A stretch of 64,000 nt of DNA from Cedecea sp000277545 (GCA_050847315.1 CP193791.1), one strand, 5' to 3'. Counted from the stretch's first letter, positions 41,524 through 51,383 are shown. A program made the numbers and translations. Notes: a model not told the origin generated them from the sequence alone.

Positions 41524-44229
41524 CTAAACCCCATACCCCATCATCTTCAGTAATTTCTGTGCATGCTGTACCGCGTCCTGACGGTGCGCCACGCCCAGCT
41601 TCTGGTAAAGATTTCGGATATGCGTTTTGATGGTGGTGGCCGCAACATCCAACTCTCCGGCGATCTGCTCGTTGCTATAACCGGAATAAATCAGCCCCAA
41701 TACCTGCCATTCTCGCTGCGTCAGCGGGCTGGTACGGATAAGCTCCGGCACTTCCGGGTGATTCAGCAGGCGGTTCACAAAGCTTTCATCAAAATGCGCA
41801 AACTTATGGCGGTGGTGCTGGTTTATCTCACGCAGGATGCGTTGAGCGCGGTGCTGATCCAGCTCCGGCAGCGTGTTGAGCTGAATAAGCTGGCGCAGCT
41901 GCTGCGCCATCGCTTCCCCTTCGATAACGAAGTGACTGATAAACCCGGTGCGGTTTGCCAGCGCCAGAGCTTCCAGCAGCACGCGCTGAGCGTCACTTTT
42001 TCTGCCCGCCTGCCAGTAAAGCTGGTTGAGCAGCAGCAGGTTGCGGTTAAGGTCGCTCATCAGACGCAGGCTGCGGGCGTTTTCGTTAAGTTCTTCCAGC
42101 ACCATTTCCGCCGGATCGTACTCACCCAGCAGGATTTGTACGCGGGCGATATTCCGCCACTGGCTTTGCAGGAAGTGGTTATTGGCAAATTCAGGCTTCG
42201 GCGTCTGGCGCAGCCAGTTGGCTGCCGACTTTTTATCGCCAATCATTTGCCAGTAAATCACCCGCACCTTGTCGGCGTTGGAGACCCAGTCGCTGTGCCA
42301 GGGACCGTTCCCAAGCAAATTTTCAAGGCGATTAAGGTGATTGCGAGCATTATCCAGGTCACCGCGCGCCAGTGAGCATTGCACCAGCAGCGCCAGACAC
42401 TGGAGCTGTTGCTGCGGCTGGAAGCTGGAAAGGACCTCCATTCCGCTGCGGGCTGCCGCTTCGGCTTCATCCAGCCGGGCCCAGGCCCAAAGCAGCTGGG
42501 CGCGGATACGCTGTAGAAACTCATGCAGTGGCAATTGTTCGAGGTGCTGCTCGCGGATCAGCACAAAGGCTTTCTCCTGGGTTTCCCAGGCGGCCTGTAA
42601 GAATCCCTGAGCCAGCAGGATTTCGCTTTGCTGAATGAGACTCCACAGCGCGTAGTGCCACACATCGTGGCGGCGGGCCATTTGCTCGGTCTGCTGCATA
42701 ACGGAAAGAGACTTCGTCAGATCGCCTTTGCAGTGCAGCACTTCGCCGTGAACCGAAGTTGCTACTATGCGGCTGTAAAAATTGGCCAGCGGCAGCATTT
42801 CCAGCGCGACCATGGCCAGACGCTCGGCTTCCGCCGGATCGCCCGCGTTGATGGCAACCTGGGCTCTCAGGGCGTTAAATTCACCGTGCAATGTGTCGTC
42901 GATGACCAGGTCCATTTCCTGCTCGGCCCTTGCCAGCAGGGTATTCACTTCGCCGTAGCGGTGCTGGCTTTGCATCAGCCAGGCCTGCAGCAGCACAAGT
43001 TTTGGGTTTTCCAGCAGACTTTCCCAGGGCAGCGCCTTCAGTGACTCCTCGAGCAGCGTCAGTTCGCTGTGGTTAAACAGCGCCCACGCGTGGCCCAGCA
43101 GAATATCGCGCAGCATATTGGCGTCACCTGCCGCCAGCGCGTGGTGAATAGCCTCGCTTGGGAAGCCTTGCGCCATCCAACTTTCGGCGGCCGCCCGGTG
43201 AATATCCGGCAGCTCTGCGGCCAGCTCCCACTGGCAGCGCTGGCGAAGGAAACTGCCAAACAGCGGGTGGAAGCAAAACCATTCGCCGGAATCGTCCATA
43301 CGCTGCAGGAACAAGCCCTGGCGCTCAATCTCCTCCAGCCGCATCTGGCCATTTTCTTCACCCGTTACCTGGATGATCAATGCGTCATTCATTGAGCGCA
43401 GGATGGAGCTTCTCAGCAGGAAGTTGCGGGTATCGGCATCAACGTTGTTCAGGACTTCATCCACCAGATAATCTGAAAGATGGCTGGCGTTAATGCCCGA
43501 GAGACGGCGTGCGGAATGTTGAGCTGGCGTATTGCTCTGGCGCGCGGACAAGGCGATTAACTGGAGCGCCGTTACCCAGCCAGCAACGTCATCACACAGG
43601 CGGCTGCTGTCCGCTTGTTCAATCGGCGTTGCCAGGCGGTTGTCGAAGAACTGTTTGGCTTCCTGATGCGTAAAGGCGAGCTGCTGGCTACCAATTTCCA
43701 GGAGCTGATCGCGCACGCGAAGGTTGGCAATGCCAAGCTGCGGGAGATTGCGCGACAGGATCACCAGTGTCAGGTTTTCTGGCTGGTGGCGAATGAAAAA
43801 GCGCATGGCTTCATGAATAACCGGGTTGGCAATCAGATGATAATCATCAATCACCAGGTACAGCGGTTTGTCCCACCCCGCCAGCTCAATGAACAGCTGA
43901 GAAAAGAGCGAAGACAGGCTGGCGTATTGCCGCTTTTGCGCCATGATTTCGCTACTGGCGCAGTGGCCGCCGGTGGCGTGCTGCACGGCGGCAATCAGGT
44001 AGCTGGCAAAGCGCTCCTGCTGGTTATCTCCCTCATCAAGGGAATACCAACCCAGCTCTTTTCGCCCCGCCGCCCACTGCGACACGAGGGTCGTTTTACC
44101 ATAACCGGCCGGGCTGGCGATCAGCGCTAAGCGATAGTTGGCGGCAGTTGAAAGCTTCACCAACAGGCGATCGCGAACCACAGTGTTTTCCAGCCGAACG
44201 GGGCGGCTTAATTTGGATGGGATTAACAT
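41524..44229 (-). CDS. malT: Maltose-regulon activator MalT
   Basis: ATP- and maltotriose-dependent activator of the maltose regulon, 901 residues as in E. coli. It is a STAND-family ATPase with Walker A SPAGYGKTT at 39-47, DDYHL as Walker B, a central helical repeat region, and a C-terminal LuxR helix-turn-helix (SPLTQREWQVLGLIYSGYSN onward). It diverges from malPQ, its own target. A CRP site lies upstream. Confidence 0.98.
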   Translation of the reverse strand: MLIPSKLSRPVRLENTVVRDRLLVKLSTAANYRLALIASPAGYGKTTLVSQWAAGRKELGWYSLDEGDNQQERFASYLIAAVQHATGGHCASSEIMAQKRQYASLSSLFSQLFIELAGWDKPLYLVIDDYHLIANPVIHEAMRFFIRHQPENLTLVILSRNLPQLGIANLRVRDQLLEIGSQQLAFTHQEAKQFFDNRLATPIEQADSSRLCDDVAGWVTALQLIALSARQSNTPAQHSARRLSGINASHLSDYLVDEVLNNVDADTRNFLLRSSILRSMNDALIIQVTGEENGQMRLEEIERQGLFLQRMDDSGEWFCFHPLFGSFLRQRCQWELAAELPDIHRAAAESWMAQGFPSEAIHHALAAGDANMLRDILLGHAWALFNHSELTLLEESLKALPWESLLENPKLVLLQAWLMQSQHRYGEVNTLLARAEQEMDLVIDDTLHGEFNALRAQVAINAGDPAEAERLAMVALEMLPLANFYSRIVATSVHGEVLHCKGDLTKSLSVMQQTEQMARRHDVWHYALWSLIQQSEILLAQGFLQAAWETQEKAFVLIREQHLEQLPLHEFLQRIRAQLLWAWARLDEAEAAARSGMEVLSSFQPQQQLQCLALLVQCSLARGDLDNARNHLNRLENLLGNGPWHSDWVSNADKVRVIYWQMIGDKKSAANWLRQTPKPEFANNHFLQSQWRNIARVQILLGEYDPAEMVLEELNENARSLRLMSDLNRNLLLLNQLYWQAGRKSDAQRVLLEALALANRTGFISHFVIEGEAMAQQLRQLIQLNTLPELDQHRAQRILREINQHHRHKFAHFDESFVNRLLNHPEVPELIRTSPLTQREWQVLGLIYSGYSNEQIAGELDVAATTIKTHIRNLYQKLGVAHRQDAVQHAQKLLKMMGYGV

Positions 44230-44425
44230 AGTTGATCACTTCACTGTGTATAAATTTCCCCGGCATTTTTCGCGCTGCAGGGCGGGGCTGCCGGACTGCA
44301 GAGAAAATAATGGAGGGAAAAGTTCAAGGATGCGATTTTTTTTACGCTTCGTAATTAATGCTTACGGATAAGGTCTGCCAGAATGCTTTTTATTGCAAGG
44401 TTGTTGAACTTTCCGAGCTCGGTAA

Positions 44426-44441
44426 GTTGCACCCTGTCACA
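44426..44441 (-). promoter_or_regulatory. CRP site for malT
   Basis: Read on the minus strand, TGTGA-N6-GCAAC has one perfect CRP half-site and resembles the E. coli malT CRP site, in which GCAA also replaces the second half. It lies about 200 bases upstream of malT. Confidence 0.55.
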
Positions 44442-44537
44442 GTTCCATTTTTTCATGAATGCGATTGCTCACTGCTTGTGGCAGCGCGGCTGAAACCTGT
44501 TACACCGCCGCATCGAGTGGCAGAGATCACATTTTTC

Positions 44538-44583
44538 GCTCATCCTCGCTACTCCTCCCCGCCTAATCCGCGCCGGGAGGAGG
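44538..44583 (+). promoter_or_regulatory. MalT boxes of the malPQ promoter
   Basis: Three matches to GGGGA(T/G)GAGG are seen: GAGGATGAGC on the minus strand (44547-44538, 8 of 10), GGGGAGGAGT on the minus strand (44560-44551, 9 of 10) and CGGGAGGAGG on the plus strand (44574-44583, 9 of 10). They lie about 70-110 bases before malP. The rest of the 420-base malT-malP gap holds no gene. Confidence 0.75.
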
Positions 44584-44649
44584 AACTCCCACGGGCTGCC
44601 CGGCACACTAACGGGTAATGATTTTCGAACATTACAGGACCGATTTTCT

Positions 44650-47052
44650 ATGTCACAGCCGATCTTCAGTAAAGAACAGTTCCAGTCCGCTCTGACGCGC
44701 CAGTGGCAGCGTTATGGCCTCCATGATGCCAGTGAAATGACTCAGCATCAGTGGTGGCAGGCGGTTAGTGGTGCGCTTGCAGAGCACTTAGCGGCTCAGC
44801 CAGCAGCAAAACCTGAAGCCAAACAGCGCCACGTAAACTACATCTCGATGGAGTTTCTGATAGGCCGCCTGACGGGGAATAACCTGCTTAATCTTGGCTG
44901 GTTCACTGAGGTGAGCGATGTGCTGAAGGATTACCAGATAAACCTCACCGATTTACTGGAAGAAGAAACGGACCCGGCTTTAGGCAACGGCGGGTTGGGA
45001 CGGCTTGCGGCCTGCTTCCTGGACTCAATGGCCACGGTCGGGCAATCGGCCATCGGCTATGGCCTGAACTATCAGTATGGCCTGTTCCGCCAGTCCTTTA
45101 AGGACGGCAAACAGATGGAAGCCCCGGATGACTGGCAGCGCGGGAGCTACCCTTGGTTCCGCCACAACAGCGCGCTGGATGTGCAGGTGGGCATTGGCGG
45201 GAAACTCGTGAAGGACGGTAAGCATTCCCGCTGGGAGCCAGCCTTTATTTTCCAGGGCGAGGCGTGGGATTTACCGGTGCTGGGCTACCGAAATGGCGTG
45301 GCGCAGCCGCTGCGCCTGTGGCAGGCAAAACATGCTCATCCATTTGATTTGACTAAATTTAATGACGGTGAGTTTCTTAAAGCCGAGCAGCAGGGCATTG
45401 ACGCTGAAAAGCTCACCAAGGTGCTCTATCCGAATGACAATCACCTGAACGGTAAAAAGCTGCGCCTGATGCAGCAGTATTTCCAGTGTGCCTGTTCGGT
45501 GGCTGACATTCTGCGCCGCCATCATCTGGCAGGCCGCAAGCTCGCCGAGCTGCCGGCCTACGAAGTGATTCAACTGAACGATACCCACCCAACCATCGCT
45601 ATCCCTGAGCTGCTTCGCGTGCTGATTGACGAACATCAGCTTAGCTGGGATGACGCTTGGGCGATTACCAGTAAAACGTTCGCCTACACTAACCACACCC
45701 TGATGCCTGAAGCTCTGGAGTGCTGGGACGAGAAGCTGGTGAAAGCGCTGCTGCCTCGCCATATGCAAATCATCAATGAGATTAACAAACGCTTTAAGCT
45801 GCTGGTCGACAAAACCTGGCCGGGGGATGAAGCCGTCTGGGCGAAGCTTGCCGTGGTGCATAGCAAGCAGGTACGTATGGCTAACCTGTGCGTGGTCGGA
45901 GGCTTTGCGGTGAACGGCGTTGCGGCGCTTCATTCTGAGCTGGTGGTGAAAGATCTGTTCCCGGAATACCACCAGCTGTGGCCGAACAAATTCCATAACG
46001 TGACGAACGGCATTACGCCGCGCCGCTGGATCAAGCAGTGCAACCCGGCGCTTGCCACGCTGTTCGACAAGACGCTGAAGAAAGAGTGGGCGAATAACCT
46101 CGACGTGCTGGAAGGACTGGAAAAGCACGCCGATGACGCCAAATTCCGCCAGACCTGGCGCGAAATCAAGCATCAGAACAAAGTAAAACTGGCTGCATTT
46201 GTGAAGGCTCGTACCGGCATCGTGATTAGCCCGGATGCGTTGTTCGACGTGCAAATCAAACGCCTGCACGAATACAAACGTCAGCACTTGAACCTGCTGC
46301 ATATCCTGGCGCAGTACAAAGAGATCCGCGAGAACCCGAAAGCAGACCGTGTGCCGCGCGTTTACCTGTTTGGCGCGAAGGCGGCTCCGGGTTATTACCT
46401 GGCCAAAAATATTATCTTTGCTATCAACAAAGTGGCTGAGGCGATCAACAACGATCCGCTGGTGGGCGACAAACTGAAGGTCGTTTTCCTGCCGGACTAT
46501 TGCGTATCTGCGGCGGAGATCATGATCCCGGCGGCTGATATTTCCGAACAGATTTCGACTGCCGGTAAAGAGGCATCCGGCACCGGTAACATGAAGCTGG
46601 CGCTGAACGGCGCGCTGACGGTGGGGACGCTGGACGGTGCCAACGTTGAAATTGCAGAGAAGGTGGGTGAAGAGAATATCTTTATTTTCGGCCACACCGT
46701 CGAGCAGGTTAAAGCCCTGAAAGCCAAAGGCTATGATCCGGTGAAATGGCGCAAAAAAGATAAAGTGCTGGATGCCGTGCTTAAAGAACTGGAGCAGGGC
46801 AAATACAGTGAAGGAGATAAACACGCCTTTGATCAGATGCTGCACAGCATCGGCAAAGAGGGCGGCGATCCTTACCTGTTGATGGCGGACTTCACTGCTT
46901 ATGCCGAGGCGCAAAAGCTTGCCGACAAACTTTATCTGGACCAGGAAGCCTGGACGCACGCCGCCATTTTGAACAGCGCCCGTTGCGGCATGTTCAGCTC
47001 CGATCGCTCGATCCGCGATTACCAACAACGTATCTGGCAGGCAAAACGCTAA
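44650..47052 (+). CDS. malP: Maltodextrin phosphorylase MalP
   Basis: Phosphorolyses maltodextrins to glucose-1-phosphate. It has 800 residues (E. coli 797). The PLP lysine lies in GTGNMKLALNG, with NDTHPTIAIPELLR and KRLHEYKRQHLN as family motifs. It is a paralogue of glgP at 35097. It is activated by MalT and followed after 9 bases by malQ. Confidence 0.97.
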   Translation: MSQPIFSKEQFQSALTRQWQRYGLHDASEMTQHQWWQAVSGALAEHLAAQPAAKPEAKQRHVNYISMEFLIGRLTGNNLLNLGWFTEVSDVLKDYQINLTDLLEEETDPALGNGGLGRLAACFLDSMATVGQSAIGYGLNYQYGLFRQSFKDGKQMEAPDDWQRGSYPWFRHNSALDVQVGIGGKLVKDGKHSRWEPAFIFQGEAWDLPVLGYRNGVAQPLRLWQAKHAHPFDLTKFNDGEFLKAEQQGIDAEKLTKVLYPNDNHLNGKKLRLMQQYFQCACSVADILRRHHLAGRKLAELPAYEVIQLNDTHPTIAIPELLRVLIDEHQLSWDDAWAITSKTFAYTNHTLMPEALECWDEKLVKALLPRHMQIINEINKRFKLLVDKTWPGDEAVWAKLAVVHSKQVRMANLCVVGGFAVNGVAALHSELVVKDLFPEYHQLWPNKFHNVTNGITPRRWIKQCNPALATLFDKTLKKEWANNLDVLEGLEKHADDAKFRQTWREIKHQNKVKLAAFVKARTGIVISPDALFDVQIKRLHEYKRQHLNLLHILAQYKEIRENPKADRVPRVYLFGAKAAPGYYLAKNIIFAINKVAEAINNDPLVGDKLKVVFLPDYCVSAAEIMIPAADISEQISTAGKEASGTGNMKLALNGALTVGTLDGANVEIAEKVGEENIFIFGHTVEQVKALKAKGYDPVKWRKKDKVLDAVLKELEQGKYSEGDKHAFDQMLHSIGKEGGDPYLLMADFTAYAEAQKLADKLYLDQEAWTHAAILNSARCGMFSSDRSIRDYQQRIWQAKR

Positions 47053-47061
47053 GGGAGCGCC

Positions 47062-49140
47062 ATGGAGAGCAAACGTCTTGATAGCGCCGCTCTGGCGGCG
47101 GGTATCAGCCCTAACTACATCAACGCCCACGGCAAACCGCAGGCTATTCCTGCGGAGACAAAACTGCGTCTGCTCGAGGCCATGAACCGCACCGCTGTTG
47201 CAAAAAAGTCGACCGATCCTGTGCCAGCGGTTCAGGTTTTCACTGCCGGGCAGCGAATGCAGCTGACGCTGGAAGGCGAGGGTGAATTTAGCTGGACGCT
47301 GACCACTGAAGAAGGTCATACCCACCGCGGGCAAGTTTCCGGTGGGAAGACGTTATCGCTGCCGACAAAGCTACCCGAGGGCTACCATTCGCTGGTGGTC
47401 AGTCGGCAAAAGCAGAGCTGGACGAGCCGAATTATCGTCGCCCCGCCGCGCTGCTATGAGCCGGACGCGTTACTGCAGGGCAAAAAGCTGTGGGGGGCGT
47501 GCGTGCAGCTTTATACGCTGCGCTCGGTGGCTAACTGGGGCATCGGCGACTTTGGCGATCTGAAGCAGATGCTGGGGGATGTGGCGAAGCGGGGCGGGGC
47601 GTTTATCGGCCTCAACCCGATTCATTCGCTTTACCCGGCTAACCCGGAGAGCGCCAGCCCATACAGCCCTTCGTCACGCCGCTGGCTGAATGTCATCTAT
47701 ATCGACGTCAATGCGGTTGAAGATTTCCAGAACAGCAAAGCGGCGCAGACGTGGTGGAAAACATCCGCAGTGCAGAAACAGCTCCAGGACGCTAGAGATG
47801 CCGAGTGGGTGGATTATTCCGCCGTTACGGCCCTTAAAGTTGCGGCGCTGCGTTTAGCGTGGCAGCAGTTCTCGTTGCGTACAGCCAGCGATGAACAAGT
47901 CGTCGCGTTTGGCAGGTTCGTTGCGGAAGGAGGAGAAGGTCTGTTCTACCAGGCTGCCTACGATGCGCTTCATGCCAGCCAGGTTAACGAAGATCCTCTG
48001 CGCTGGGGCTGGCCGGTGTGGCCGGAAGGCTATCGCGACGCCCATAGCCCGGAAGTGAAGCAGTTCTGCGAGCAGCATTGCGATGAGGTTAACTTCTGGC
48101 TGTGGCTGCAGTATCTCGCCTGGCGTCAGTTTAAGGCCTGCTGGGATGCCAGCCAGCATGACGGGATGCCGATTGGCCTTTATCGCGACCTGGCGGTGGG
48201 CGTGGCGGAAGGCGGCTCTGAAACCTGGTGTGACCGTGAGCTTTACTGCCTGAAAGCCTCCGTTGGCGCGCCGCCGGATATTCTTGGCCCGTTAGGCCAA
48301 AACTGGGGGCTGCCGCCGATGGATCCCCACGTCATGGCCGCTCGCGGCTATCAGCCGTTTATCGAACTGCTGCGCGCCAATATGACCCACTGCGGCGCCC
48401 TGCGCATTGACCACGTTATGTCGATGCTGCGGCTGTGGTGGATCCCCTACGGCGAGACGGCGGATAAAGGCGCCTATGTGCAGTACCCGGTGGACGATCT
48501 GCTTTCGATTCTGGCCCTGGAAAGCCAGCGCCATCGCTGCATGGTGATTGGTGAGGACCTCGGTACCGTGCCGGTTGAAATCGTCGACAAGCTTCGCGAC
48601 AGCGGCGTTTATTCTTACAAAGTGTTGTACTTCGAACACGACGGAGAGAAGCAATTCCGGGCTCCGGCCACATGGCCTAAGCAGTCGATGGCGGTTGCCA
48701 CAACGCACGACTTGCCCACGCTGCGTGGCTACTGGAATAGCGGTGATTTAACGCTGGGCAAAACGCTGGGACTTTACCCTGATGAAGAGGTGCTGGCGGG
48801 GCTGTATGAAGACCGCGAAAGGGCTAAACAAGGTCTGCTGGACGGGCTGCATAAATACGGCTGCTTGCCGAAGCGGGCGGGACATAAGGCCGCGTTAATG
48901 ACGATGACCGACACGCTCAACCGTGGAATGCAGCGTTATATAGCCGACAGCCATAGCGCGCTGCTGGGGCTGCAGCCGGAGGACTGGCTGGATATGGCCG
49001 AGCCGGTGAATATTCCTGGTACCAGCGATCAGTATAAGAACTGGCGGCGCAAGCTAACCGTCTCTCTGGAAGCGATGTTTGCCGATGAACGGGTGAATAA
49101 GTTGCTGAAAGATTTGGATAAGCGGCGTAAGAAGACGTAG
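47062..49140 (+). CDS. malQ: 4-alpha-glucanotransferase (amylomaltase) MalQ
   Basis: Transfers glucan chains between maltodextrins, releasing glucose. It has 692 residues (E. coli 694), GH77 family. An N-terminal domain (about 1-140) precedes the barrel; catalytic residues are D450 in LRIDHVMSM and E498 in IGEDLGTVP. GGGAG precedes ATG 47062. In E. coli gntT lies just downstream; here only a REP-like repeat and nfuA follow. Confidence 0.97.
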   Translation: MESKRLDSAALAAGISPNYINAHGKPQAIPAETKLRLLEAMNRTAVAKKSTDPVPAVQVFTAGQRMQLTLEGEGEFSWTLTTEEGHTHRGQVSGGKTLSLPTKLPEGYHSLVVSRQKQSWTSRIIVAPPRCYEPDALLQGKKLWGACVQLYTLRSVANWGIGDFGDLKQMLGDVAKRGGAFIGLNPIHSLYPANPESASPYSPSSRRWLNVIYIDVNAVEDFQNSKAAQTWWKTSAVQKQLQDARDAEWVDYSAVTALKVAALRLAWQQFSLRTASDEQVVAFGRFVAEGGEGLFYQAAYDALHASQVNEDPLRWGWPVWPEGYRDAHSPEVKQFCEQHCDEVNFWLWLQYLAWRQFKACWDASQHDGMPIGLYRDLAVGVAEGGSETWCDRELYCLKASVGAPPDILGPLGQNWGLPPMDPHVMAARGYQPFIELLRANMTHCGALRIDHVMSMLRLWWIPYGETADKGAYVQYPVDDLLSILALESQRHRCMVIGEDLGTVPVEIVDKLRDSGVYSYKVLYFEHDGEKQFRAPATWPKQSMAVATTHDLPTLRGYWNSGDLTLGKTLGLYPDEEVLAGLYEDRERAKQGLLDGLHKYGCLPKRAGHKAALMTMTDTLNRGMQRYIADSHSALLGLQPEDWLDMAEPVNIPGTSDQYKNWRRKLTVSLEAMFADERVNKLLKDLDKRRKKT

Positions 49141-49166
49141 TTTCGTCTCACGTTTCTCGGTCTATT

Positions 49167-49202
49167 CCCTCTCCCTTTTAGGGAGAGGGTTAGGGTGAGG
49201 GG
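49167..49202 (+). repeat. REP-like palindromic repeat, copy 7
   Basis: CCCTCTCCC and GGGAGAGGG flank TTTTA, followed by TTAGGGTGAGGG. It fills the short gap between the convergent malQ and nfuA genes, where gntT sits in E. coli. Confidence 0.8.
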
Positions 49203-49206
49203 CAAA

Positions 49207-49782
49207 CTAATAGTAAGAGTGCTCACCGCGCTGGTGTTCGGTCAGGTCACGCACGCCTTTCAGCTCAGGGAACTCAGCCAGAAGCTGTTTCTCGATCCCT
49301 TCTTTCAGCGTCACATCTACCATTGAACAGCCGTTACAGCCGCCGCCAAACTGCAGAATGGCATAGCCTTCGTCGGTAATTTCCATCAGCGTGACGCGAC
49401 CACCGTGGCCCGCCAGCTGTGGGTTAACGGTCGCCTGCAGCATATACTCAACGCGCTCCATCAGCGGCGCGTCGTCAGACACCTTACGCATTTTTGCGTT
49501 AGGCGCTTTCAGCGTCAGCTGGGAACCGAGCTGGTCGGTGACGAAGTCGATTTCGGCATCTTCCAGATAAGGCGCGCTCAGCTCATCGACATAAGCGGTT
49601 AACTGCTCGAACGGCAGCGCCGTGTCGGTCGCTTCAACCGCATCCGGCGGACAATAAGACACACCACACTCCGCATTCGGGGTGCCAGGATTGATTACGA
49701 ATACGCGGATTTGCGTCCCTTCTTCCTGATTTGCCAGCAACTTGGCAAAGTGGGATTGTGCAGCATCGGAAATACGGATCAT
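49207..49782 (-). CDS. nfuA: Fe-S cluster carrier protein NfuA
   Basis: Carries [4Fe-4S] clusters to apo-proteins, especially under oxidative stress or iron limitation. It has 191 residues, the E. coli length. A degenerate A-type scaffold domain (about 1-100) precedes the Nfu domain with C149 and C152 in GGCNGCSMVD. It is downstream of gntX on the same strand. Confidence 0.97.
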   Translation of the reverse strand: MIRISDAAQSHFAKLLANQEEGTQIRVFVINPGTPNAECGVSYCPPDAVEATDTALPFEQLTAYVDELSAPYLEDAEIDFVTDQLGSQLTLKAPNAKMRKVSDDAPLMERVEYMLQATVNPQLAGHGGRVTLMEITDEGYAILQFGGGCNGCSMVDVTLKEGIEKQLLAEFPELKGVRDLTEHQRGEHSYY

Positions 49783-49840
49783 AACGATTGCTCAATAGTT
49801 GACTATTTTAGTCGGTTATAATACGCCCATCATCGAGGGT

Positions 49841-50524
49841 CTACAAGGTTCGACACAGGCACCATACCTGGACAGTCGCCGCGCCCTGCCTTTTCAGCAA
49901 TCGCGCTATCTCCGCAACAGTACTACCCGTCGTCACGACATCATCCACAATCGCCATATGGCGACCCGCAACGGGAATTTCAACCCTAAAGATGCCTTTC
50001 AAATTCCTCTTTCTTTCCTTTGCTGTCAACGTATGTTGGGCTGGCGAGGCGCGTATGCGTTTGATTGCAGAGGGATAATGCTCCAGCCCTAGCCAGCGAG
50101 ACAGCGGAGTAGCAATAAGTGCGCTTTGGTTATAGCCGCGCCGCCACGCTCGGGTATGGTGCAGCGGTACACTCAAAATAGCATCAGGCAAATGAAGCCT
50201 GCCCTCTCGCCTGGCTGCCAGAATACGCAGTAGCAAAAGGCGGGCTAAGGCCGGTGCAAGCGAGGGCGTTCCGGTAAATTTCAGGTGATGAATCAGCGTG
50301 CTTAACGGCGGCAGGTAATCTGTCACATAGGCCATTGCGTCCCACTCAGGCGCTCTTTGCAGGCAACGTCCGCAGGGCAAATGCCCGCTCAACGCCGGCA
50401 AACCACACTGTAGACAGCAGGCCAGGGGCTGAAGCAGCGAGGCGCTGCAGCAGGAGCAAATGCCCCATGTCGGACGGGCAAGCGGTAACCGGCATAGCCA
50501 ACAGCGGCCAGGGATTGCTAGCAT
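49841..50524 (-). CDS. gntX: ComF/GntX-family phosphoribosyltransferase-like protein
   Basis: A 227-residue protein equal in length to E. coli GntX. The N-terminal half carries zinc-finger-like cysteines (CWLC, CSCC, CLQCG, CGRC). The C-terminal half has the phosphoribosyltransferase motif IVDDVVTTGSTV. The family is linked to use of DNA as a nutrient or to competence; the molecular role is not settled. ATG 50524 is used; the frame to 50587 overlaps bioH. It is divergent from bioH with 38 bases between. Confidence 0.93.
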   Translation of the reverse strand: MLAIPGRCWLCRLPLARPTWGICSCCSASLLQPLACCLQCGLPALSGHLPCGRCLQRAPEWDAMAYVTDYLPPLSTLIHHLKFTGTPSLAPALARLLLLRILAARREGRLHLPDAILSVPLHHTRAWRRGYNQSALIATPLSRWLGLEHYPSAIKRIRASPAQHTLTAKERKRNLKGIFRVEIPVAGRHMAIVDDVVTTGSTVAEIARLLKRQGAATVQVWCLCRTL

Positions 50525-50562
50525 AGCGTTCTCCTTGCTGATGAAAATGAGAACGGTAACTG

Positions 50563-51339
50563 ATGAGTGAGCTGTGGTGGCAAACAAAAGGTGAAGGAAA
50601 ACGCGATCTTGTGCTGCTGCACGGATGGGGACTGAATGCGGAGGTTTGGCACAACATAGAATCCGAACTCGGCTCGCAGTTTCGGCTGCATCTGGTCGAC
50701 TTACCGGGGTATGGCCGGAGCAGGGGGTTTGGTGCGCTAACGCTGGAGGAAATGGCCGACATTGTGCTGGCTAAAGCGCCTGAATGTGCCACATGGCTTG
50801 GCTGGAGCCTCGGTGGGCTGGTAGCAAGCCAGGCTGCGCTCGCCAGGCCTGAACGCGTGAATGCGCTGGTGACGGTGGCTTCCTCACCCTGTTTTACCGC
50901 CGCAGAAGACTGGCCGGGCATTAAACCGGACGTGCTGGCCGGGTTCCAGCAGCAGCTAAGCGAAGATTTTCAGCGTACCGTGGAGCGTTTTCTGGCGTTG
51001 CAAACCCTGGGCACAGAAACCGCGCGCCAGGATGCTCGCCTGCTGAAAACCGTTGTTCTGGAACAGCCGATGCCGGACGTGGCCGTGCTTAATGGCGGGC
51101 TTGAGATCCTGAGAACCGCCGATCTGCGCCAGGAGCTTTCGCATTCTGCAATACCGCATTTACGTCTGTATGGCCGACTGGACGGGCTTGTGCCACGGAA
51201 AGTGGTTCCCCTGCTGGACGCCCTGTGGCCGCAGTCCAGCTCGGTTATCTTCGACAAGGCCGCCCACGCGCCGTTTATCTCTCATCCGGCTGAATTCTGC
51301 CAGGCTCTGCTGGCCTGGGGGCAACAACGGCTTAGCTGA
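50563..51339 (+). CDS. bioH: Pimeloyl-[ACP] methyl ester carboxylesterase BioH
   Basis: Hydrolyses the methyl ester of pimeloyl-ACP, ending the BioC-BioH route to biotin. It is an alpha/beta hydrolase of 258 residues (E. coli 256). The catalytic triad S82 (GWSLGG), D207 (RLDGLVPRK) and H235 (KAAHAPFISHP) has the E. coli numbers. It is divergent from gntX and convergent with feoC. Confidence 0.97.
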   Translation: MSELWWQTKGEGKRDLVLLHGWGLNAEVWHNIESELGSQFRLHLVDLPGYGRSRGFGALTLEEMADIVLAKAPECATWLGWSLGGLVASQAALARPERVNALVTVASSPCFTAAEDWPGIKPDVLAGFQQQLSEDFQRTVERFLALQTLGTETARQDARLLKTVVLEQPMPDVAVLNGGLEILRTADLRQELSHSAIPHLRLYGRLDGLVPRKVVPLLDALWPQSSSVIFDKAAHAPFISHPAEFCQALLAWGQQRLS

Positions 51340-51345
51340 CGGGCA

Positions 51346-51374
51346 GTAAAAAGGCGGGGTAGCCCGCCTTTCAT
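51346..51374. terminator. Hairpin between bioH and feoC
   Basis: AAAGGCGGG and CCCGCCTTT enclose a 4-base loop, with extra A residues upstream. The symmetry suits termination of the two convergent genes. Confidence 0.75.
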
Positions 51375-51383
51375 CAGATTAAC

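Noticed and set aside
45271..47334. A 687-codon open frame antisense to malP
   Set aside because: It lies opposite a certain gene with strong homology, has no recognisable domain, and is expected when GC-rich codons are read in the complementary frame.
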